Positions 57,130-64,000 of a DNA stretch of 64,000 nt are shown piece after piece; position 1 is the stretch's first letter, and the number at the start of each line of letters is the position of its first letter. Location of the stretch: positions 13,434,794 to 13,498,793 of the forward strand of contig JAJEKV010000003.1 of the NCBI GenBank assembly GCA_021234155.1, given 5' to 3'. Both the position numbers and the translations under genes were made by a program. The notes under the pieces were generated by a model. It was not told the origin of the DNA. It searched no databases and saw nothing but the letters and a program-made list of their open reading frames with translations. The DNA comes from Isoetes taiwanensis (taxonomy: Eukaryota > Streptophyta > Lycopodiopsida > Isoetales > Isoetaceae).

Positions 57130-57440
57130 CAAGGCTTACGGCGTCTTGCCAATGGGAAAGCCCGGACTGGATAGTATGCGGCGAGAATTGCTTAAGTGGG
57201 CGGGGGCGTCCATAATACCGATCTTGTGCCTTGTTCAACAAAGTGGTGGCTCCACGAATATATCGACCCCGGCCGTATACATACGGGGACTTTCCCCTCC
57301 CATGGCAATCCATCTCGCCATGAACAGGGCCCTCCGTCTGACCCGGACCATCTACGTAGAGATGCTCGAGTGAAGGACACGGGGGTGTCATTCGACCCAC
57401 GCCTTCGATGGGCTCCTACGTCGCGGAAGCATGGATACAA
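57130..57440 (+). pseudogene. LINE 2 reverse transcriptase start
   Basis: GLRRLANGKA, then LLKWAGASIIPILCLVQQ and the conserved KSxGxDG-like surroundings correspond to the LINE 1 region containing ELLKWAGPNGA. It is truncated at the boundary with the LTR. Confidence 0.6.
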
Positions 57441-58795
57441 GGGTTAGCACACAACATAAATCATATATAAATAACCACCACGAAGGGTGGCGCAACCATC
57501 CAAGTACCAACGGCAAAGAATATGCATCTAAACCTAAGAAAACACCCCAAATCCCAGGTTCTACCCCGGTTCAGACTCGGGTGAGGATGGACTGACGGCT
57601 CGGTCTCAAGAGGTCAGCAGACAGAGGTATAACCTGGTGTTGGCTGGCATAGAACATCGGCTAGGGTTGTCCACTCCATCCGCCCCTCCTGTGCACACTT
57701 TGCAGATGGGTCGATCCACGCTATGGCTTCGCTATAGCCTTTCGGAGATGCTGACTCAAGGTATCACCCTTTGAGCCTACTCGGGGTTCATGGCCTTGAT
57801 CCAGATGGCGGTCGGAAGCGTCCCCTTCGAGGATCATAGTGGTTCCATGGGTGAGCTAGAGAATACGTCTTGCGCATCGGCGACCCAGCATCCGTACCCA
57901 ACTTACTCACCTAAATCTACTCAAAGTGCAAGATGCTCCATACGGATCACACCTCTACACCCGGGGAGTGTCAGACCCATACCCGGCCCTCTAGGTGACC
58001 GACTCTCGGGCCTAGCCCCGTAGGAGTCTCGGGGAGCCTTTTATGTTCGTGCAAGACCCCACCCCCACTTCACCGCTGCGTCCCTTCTGCGGTGCTAAGC
58101 CGGACCATAGCGTCTGACCGGTGGTCTCTTGTACCACAGGCCGCATCTAATGGGAATATTACAGGGCTCTATCTAGGAACATACTATCATATATGAGCTC
58201 AGAGGTCTCTACCCCCCCTTTAAACCCCTGTTTAATGAAAGCTACCAAAATACTTCATAGATACATCAATCATTTCTTAACTGAGCACCATTCATAATTG
58301 AAATGTAATCCTATTTACCAGAGAAGGGTTAATCTCAACAAAGGCAATGGAATAGAGTCTTGAAGTACTATCCTACAATTCACAAGCTAAACTACTACTA
58401 ACCCGTGTTTGTTTGGAACCATTATCGTGGGGTGCTTCCATATTCTTTGTACTAGGGTGGCGGCGACTGACTAGTGGTTGTTGATGGTTTGGGGAAGTCG
58501 ACAGCGATCTTTAGGCTCAAGCTGCTCCTTGAGCTCAAGCTGGTTCGATTATGGTTGATATGGGGGTGGTGATCCACCTTAATGGATCAATTAGTAATCA
58601 CCATCTGGTGTCGAGTTTGGCGGTGCGCCTTCCCAAACCATAATTAGCTTAATTATCCTTCTTAAATATTAATTTCCTTAATCATAGGTTATTATCCTTA
58701 ATGATTAAATTACCATACCCCATGGTGGCGTATCTATACTGGGTTACGTGTCAATGTATTCATACGTATAGCATATAAATACTTGGAACGTCACA
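57440..58795 (-). repeat. 3' LTR of the gypsy element
   Basis: On minus the LTR starts TGTGACGTTCC (plus 58,795 leftwards), directly after a purine tract AAGGAGGGGAGAA at plus 58,796-58,808, the polypurine tract. Its left side matches the 38.2-39.3 kb LTR from CCACCACGAAGGGTGG on. The exact terminal CA/TG at the left edge is unclear. Confidence 0.65.
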
Positions 58796-59382
58796 TTCTC
58801 CCCTCCTTAGACGTAATGCTGTCCTCGGCATTAGGGTGAGATACTAATATAGGAAAACACATTATGAAGGAAGATAATTCCTTATTTCCGAAGGTAATAT
58901 ATTAAAACTTTAAAGTTTAAAACAGTTTAAGCACCGAGGTGCATTTCAGATGATTATCATAATCAAAAAGTTCAAGGACCTAAGTCCAATACCAACATCA
59001 GAGTGACAACAAAACAAGACGTGTAGACAAAATAAAACTGAAGAAATCGGGCCATCAGCAACCCTCTAACATGGGCAGGTCACGTACTGCTCACTGGCCT
59101 GCACATGTCAGTATATCAGTATATATAATTAGATTGTGGTTGAAGGGACCACCCCCTTATAATAAATAAAAGAAAACTCTATCTACCAGGGAACCTATCA
59201 TGTCTATGGTTTGCAATTCATTGCAGCATAGGGAAAGTTCCCATTGTAGCCGAACGAGCCATGACCTATCAACCATATGCTCTCCAAGCAAGTCGTGGTC
59301 ATGTCAACATTGGGAGTACACCACGTCCTAGAGAACACAAAGATGATCTCATCATCGGTAACTATTATTATTTATGATGCAT

Positions 59383-59652
59383 CTACCCCTCTAGAGTGTT
59401 ACTCTTGGCAATCAAGCTTCTAAGCTTACCGCCGGCTGCGGGGTTGATAGCATCGTTGATGGTGCGGCCTTGAGATTCCCGCATGAAGTCCGGATAGTGC
59501 TTCTCAAGGTCTATCTTCATCACCCATGTAGCATCCTCAACTGGTAAGTGCTTCCACTTAACCAAGTATTGCAACATTTGAGTCCTTCTGGTTTGTTTAT
59601 AAGCTCGATCAAGAAGAGCTTCAGGCACTATCTCCAGCTGCTCCTCTGTCAT
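59383..59652 (-). pseudogene. Chromodomain at the integrase C-terminus
   Basis: EIVPEALLDRAYKQTRRTQM then QYLVKWKHLPVEDATWV is the chromodomain core (the YLVKWK strand and the AxW aromatic cage residue). In chromoviruses this module steers integration towards histone-marked chromatin. The frame itself is intact over this segment. Confidence 0.85.
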
Positions 59653-59699
59653 TTTCTAGGAGGGTTGGGGTATCCAAAACCTCCTGCGGATCGAGGGGG

Positions 59700-60600
59700 T
59701 GTGTTGTTTGAAGACTCAATCTTCAAGCGGGGCGGCAAATCCAAGCGATATGCTGCTCTCCAACCGCGTTCAATAATTTTGAGCGGTCCAGTATCACGGG
59801 TGCCAACTTCTTGCAGTTGCCAATCTTAAGCTTGGCTTGTTTTACCTTAATTTTAAGCCAAACTGATTCACCCACCTGGAAAACGCATGGGGTTCTGTGC
59901 TTATCGGCGACACTCTTCTGACGACTGCGTGCAGCTAATAAGTAACCACGAACTTCCTCGACCAGAGCTTGCATCTCCAAGAGGAGTTGTTGACTTTAGA
60001 AACGGGGTTATGCCATGTGTCTGGAGTAAGACATTGATAACCATAATTTATCATAAAGGGAAACGATACGGAAGACTCATGTTTCATCTTTGTTGTAGAG
60101 CAAATTTGACCCGGATAAATATAGTCGACCCATTGTGATTTGCCTCCACACATAACTTCTTAGCATATCCTCTATAATGCGATTGGTATGCTTAATGTCG
60201 CCCATCCGTTTGAGGATGATATGCCGTATTCATAGCAAGCTTGATCTGGATGGTGGCAAAGAAATCTTTCCAGAATGCACTTACGAATTTGGGATCCCTG
60301 TCGGATATAATAACTCGTGGCATTCCGTGTAATCTAAAGATCTCTTTGGCAAATAGCAGAGCAGTATTAAAGGCTGTATCCGTGGTCCGACATGGCAGAA
60401 ATGAGCCATTTTCGACAATTTTAGCCGAGCACTACCAAATAGCATCATATCCGCGAGTCAGGTGGAAGGCCGACAATGAAATCCATGGTTATCACTTCCC
60501 ACTTGGCGTTGGGCACATCCGGAGGTTGCAACTTCGCTGGAATCATAAGCGCTCGGCTTTGGTTTGTTGGCACACTTGACACTGCTTAATGTACTTGGCA
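59700..60600 (-). pseudogene. Integrase core and C-terminal part
   Basis: On minus and in broken frames: WEVITMDFIVGLPPDSR (first catalytic Asp), VIISDRDPKF-like sequence (second Asp), then a C-terminal RSRQKSVADKHRTPCVFQVG and SVWLKIK, the GPY/F-region approach. The third Glu is not securely read. Confidence 0.75.
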
Positions 60601-61479
60601 ATGTCCTTCTTCATAGAAGGCGAAATATATTTGGGCCCGAATCTTAAAGTAGGTCTTCATAAAACCTGCATGTCCGGCTATAGGGAATTTGTTGTCGTGT
60701 CATGGAGAATTAGTTTACGCACTCGAAGTCTCGGTGGTACACACTTATCTTTGTGATATAACAAGTTGCCCTCTTTCTTATACGAACGAAAAGCTTCCCG
60801 CTCCTTATCGGTGCGAGCTTCCTTAGCCAAACTATCCCGGACATCGGAACTTCGGAATCGTGGCCAAAGGTCTGTTCTATCTGCTTCCCGAACTCTTTGG
60901 TGAGTGTAGAAATTACATTACAATAGGTTAGGGTTACCAAGGGATGGCGTGACAGCGCATCCAGCTAACCACATTGTGCTTTCGGTTTTATACATAATCT
61001 CAAAATCATACTCCTCCGGAATTCCATCCATCTCCTCGGCGGAGGTTGAGATTGGTTTGGGTGGATAAGTAAGCGGAGACTTTGGTGATCCAGTATCAAG
61101 CTGGAATCTTCTACCAGAAGGTAGTGTCTCCATATCCACAAAACACGGACAGCGGCTAATAATTCGATCATGGGTAGGAGTATGTTGCTCCGTCTCGTTC
61201 ATTTTCTTTGAATCATAGGCAATAACCCTCCTCTCTGCATTAGGACTCCACGGTTGGCAATCTTCGCAGCATCCGTTGCCATTAATTTATCCTTCGAGGA
61301 TCGGGCAAGGTGAAGGCTGAGGTGTTGGCGTTAAAAGGCATCTTTAAGGCTTTGGAAACTTCTTTGAACTTTAAGCCTTCGGTGCTCCATCAATCCTTCA
61401 CCTTCTCATGCTTTGTAAGATTTGTAGAGGTGCTGCAATCTTAGCAAAATCCTTTACAAATTTCAGATAATATCTGCTA

Positions 61480-62160
61480 ACCCCAAAGAAACTTGGGACG
61501 AACATTACGGAATAGGCCATTCCCTTCTTGCTTCTATCTTTCTTGGGATCTGTAGCAATTCCCTCTGCCGAGAAATGACATGGCCCAAATAATCGACCTT
61601 AGGGAGTGGCAAACTTGCACTTAGAGAACTTGGCAAAGAGCTGATGGCGTCTTAGCTTTTGTAGGGCCAACTAAGATGTTTTTCTCATGCTCCTCTAGGG
61701 TCTTACTATAGATGAGAATGTGGTCAAGAAAATAACAACAAAATCATCCAAGTATTGTCGGAAGACATCATTCATCAATCATGAAAGTTCTTTGGGGCAT
61801 TAGTTAATCCAAAAAGGCATAGCGGTAAACTCGTAATGCCCATATCTAGTCTTGAAAAGCAGATTTATGGATGTCCTCCTCTTTAATCTTTATCGATGGT
61901 ATCTGGGGCGTAGATCAATCTTTGAAATACTTAGCCTTGCATTTGGTCCATTAGATCATCTGCTCTAGGCAAAAGCATGGCGATTCTTGATGGTATGCTT
62001 GTTGAGTTTTAGATAATCAATACACATCCTCAAGGAGCCATCCTTTTTCTTAACAAAAAGAATAGGCGTAAAAAGGGAAACACTAGGTCGAATGAAACCT
62101 AGGTTTAGTAACTCACGAAGTTGCTTCTTAAGCTCGGCTTTCGGGGGACTCATACTCGGG
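61480..62160 (-). pseudogene. Ty3/gypsy reverse transcriptase
   Basis: The frame 61,965-62,153 reads [20 protein letters not shown], then [20 protein letters not shown], the classic fingers of Ty3-type RT. Near 61,700 the catalytic loop reads FLDHILIYSKTLEEHEK, where the second Asp of the usual DD pair is His, so the active site is lost. Confidence 0.85.
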
Positions 62161-64000
62161 GCTTCTTTGGTAGGCTTAGTACACGGCTCTAAAGCTATCT
62201 CACATTCGACCCCTCTAAAAGGAGGAAGCTGCGGATCTCATCACGGAAAAAAATCACCAAATTCGGAGAAGATTAGCAATCCCTCGGCAAGGTATCGATT
62301 ACTTGCTTACGTTTATCGACTCAATGGAGGCAAGTCTAATGGCCTTGAGAGGAGCTTTCCTTGCGTATAGCTCTATCTAAGCTGTCTGATGGACATAAGC
62401 GCATAATAGGGTTGAATGGTTCACCTTTTATAGTCTACGGGCTCCATTAGATGCGTTGAAGGTAACTTCCCATTTCACCATGATCTATGTTGGCCTGCGG
62501 ATGCCAAAATTCCATACCAACAATGAGGTCGTATTTGCCAATATCCATTAACTTCGGCACCCAAAGCGGTGGTGCACGGCAAGCTGCATCTTGAGATTGA
62601 TCGGCGGCCATGAGTGTGTCGACCTTACCAGCGGCTAAAGTGGCGGGCCTCGGTCGGGACCTTAAGGTTTCAAGTTGTAAGACCTAGGCCATTCTAGGAG
62701 AAGCAAAATTATGTGTACTTCCATTATCCATAAAATTACAAAAGGCTTCTTGTCTACTTGACCTATGGTGGAAATGACGGTGACTTTCGGCATTACCGGT
62801 TTCTATTTTGCAAGGATATGAAGGCGCCGTGAATATACTTTCGGGGCATCCTCCTCAACGAGGTAGTGTTGACTCAAGATCGTCCCAATCGAGGAATTAG
62901 GCCATGGCGGTGGGCGTCTGCGTAGCGTAAGGACAATTCATGAAGTGCCGGCCGCATATACCTGTAGCATGCCTTATCTCGGCCGAATTTGTTCGGGCCT
63001 CTTTAGGAATGGTACGTAAGGGTTCGAACTTCCTTACCCGACATTGTTGTTCGGTTTATCGGCCGTCTTGAAGGTGACTTTTCTTTTTGGCGGCCATAAG
63101 AGTTACATTTGAAGGCCCGGACTTGGCGGCGGGGTTTATAAGGTGTGGGACGTGGGCTGTGAGTAAGGAGGCGGGGGAGGCGGATCTTGGTTCCTTGGTG
63201 TCTCCTCTTGAGGCTCAATGCTTTAGCCTCGGCCTCCTTAGCCCGATTCCGGGTCTATGGCCTTAACTATTACGTTTAATTGATGGGGCCAACCCTTCAA
63301 TGTAGCCCTCCACGCCCTCTTTTTCATTCATACGGTACATACGGTCTCAAAGCGCATAAATTCGCCGGTGTAAGCACAGGCAAACATACCCTTACGCTCT
63401 AACGTAGAAGGTCTAAATTTATTGGCATTTGTGCGCCGCGAGGCACATAATGCGACTTAAAAGCTTTAGCAAACTTTTGAACTTGCACTGCTTACGTCGG
63501 ATGCTTGGCTCTAGCATAGCCCCCTTCCACCAAATACGGCCAGCTCACCGTAAGGTTTGTGGTGGCTTAACCTTTCAATATCCTTTCTATCATGCCATAG
63601 GATTTGCGAATTCCTTCATTTAGTCCAACGAGGACTCGCATTGATCCGCCTCTAGATTTTCCATCAAAGCGGGCGGTTCCTATTCTTCCATATACTAGTT
63701 ATGGCGGTATCAACCCGTCTTGCGGTACTCATATCGGCGCTTTGCATGGTCACCGGTGATAAAAGCGACTTCAGAGGACCACCGAAGTGGTGATTGTGAG
63801 GAGGTGGCGCTATCCTAGAACTCAGAAGCGTCGTTTGACGGGGCCTTCTATGTAATGCGATTCTGGGGGCTGGTTTGAGGTGGAGATGTTTCTGTGTAGG
63901 TGGTGGGGCGTAGCGGAGGTAACTCGGTCCGTCTTCTTATGCGTCTTTGTGGTGGGTTGGCGTGCAACACATAAGCTTACAACAACAATACGTAAAAAGA

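Larger units (their letters stand above)
53997..57440 (+). mobile_element. LINE retrotransposon 2 (decayed), plus orientation
   Basis: ORF1-like frame from 54,002 (MATPVIEEPNEPC, then KREARAKSRATS and a coiled coil EMQAFASKLLKRQLATEKER to about 54,520). A broken linker runs to about 55,560 with MSWPKLKALAGGE. The endonuclease lies at about 55,740-56,541 and the start of reverse transcriptase at about 57,130-57,440. It shares motifs with LINE 1 throughout, so both are one family. The element is cut at about 57,440 by the LTR of the gypsy element, so RT continues, if at all, beyond the window. Frameshifts and stops are frequent. Confidence 0.8.
58796..64000 (-). mobile_element. Ty3/gypsy chromovirus, internal region, minus orientation
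   Basis: Read from right to left: gag-like and zinc-knuckle-like remnants (about 63,990-62,900), protease region (about 62,800-62,450), reverse transcriptase (62,160-61,480), RNase H (61,300-60,900), integrase (60,600-59,700) and chromodomain (59,650-59,383), then the polypurine tract and LTR. This is the order of Ty3/gypsy elements, and the C-terminal chromodomain marks the chromovirus branch. Frameshifts and stops occur in all domains, so it is inactive. The 5' LTR lies outside the window. Confidence 0.85.

Overview
The window is nuclear DNA from a land plant. Genes have GT-AG introns of about 45-215 bases, and three plant-type host genes can be modelled: a universal stress protein, an NPH3/RPT2-type BTB protein and a protein with two Tudor-like repeats. 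The rest is long gene-poor stretches and decayed transposable elements, including plant-type LINEs and a chromodomain Ty3/gypsy element. The repeat load would suit a fern, lycophyte or gymnosperm, but the sequence alone does not settle the lineage.

Layout. 1-3,072: a complete four-exon UspA-type gene on + (1,959-3,072). 3,950-8,600: eroded coding fragments, a dead Alfin-like PHD gene on - (about 6,700-7,223), a tRNA-derived SINE head and short repeats. 9,076-28,100: two related DNA transposons, called A and B here. 29,018-30,872: the NPH3-type gene on -. 30,880-37,680: gene-poor. 37,684-39,330: a patchwork of a LINE endonuclease scrap, a third scrap of the A/B transposon family and a solo LTR. 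40,749-45,620: a decayed LINE on -. 48,200-49,988: the Tudor-repeat gene on +. 53,700-57,440: a second LINE of the same family on +, with a repeated 5' leader. 57,440-64,000: a Ty3/gypsy chromovirus on -, its 3' LTR abutting the LINE and its 5' part running off the window.

The main discovery candidate is the A/B transposon family. Each element has two convergent genes. The minus-strand gene encodes a DDE-like transposase with the motifs VVDF, SDG and HGKGEHDG, resembling a family I know only from unnamed metazoan proteins. The plus-strand gene joins a coiled coil, a RING-like zinc finger and an FCP1/NIF-type HAD phosphatase; in B a Ulp1-type SUMO protease lies just downstream. The ends of A (10,834-18,453) can be read to the base because an unoccupied copy of the target lies at 9,076-9,316: the inverted ends are GGGTG(T/C)AAAATCG and the target duplication is ATG. 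A is dead (first catalytic Asp block deleted, stop in the phosphatase). B keeps a 524-codon transposase catalytic frame and a full Ulp1 triad but has frameshifts elsewhere. In B, related CCACC-rich satellites lie within or next to the 5' intron of both genes, in inverted orientation relative to each other.

A second theme is a recurrent 3' tail, a short palindrome around GACCAATTGGTC followed by a GTGGACGTTAAAAT-like stretch and then a microsatellite that differs at each copy. It ends the LINE at 40.7 kb and occurs alone at several other places, as expected of a LINE/SINE family ending in short tandem repeats.
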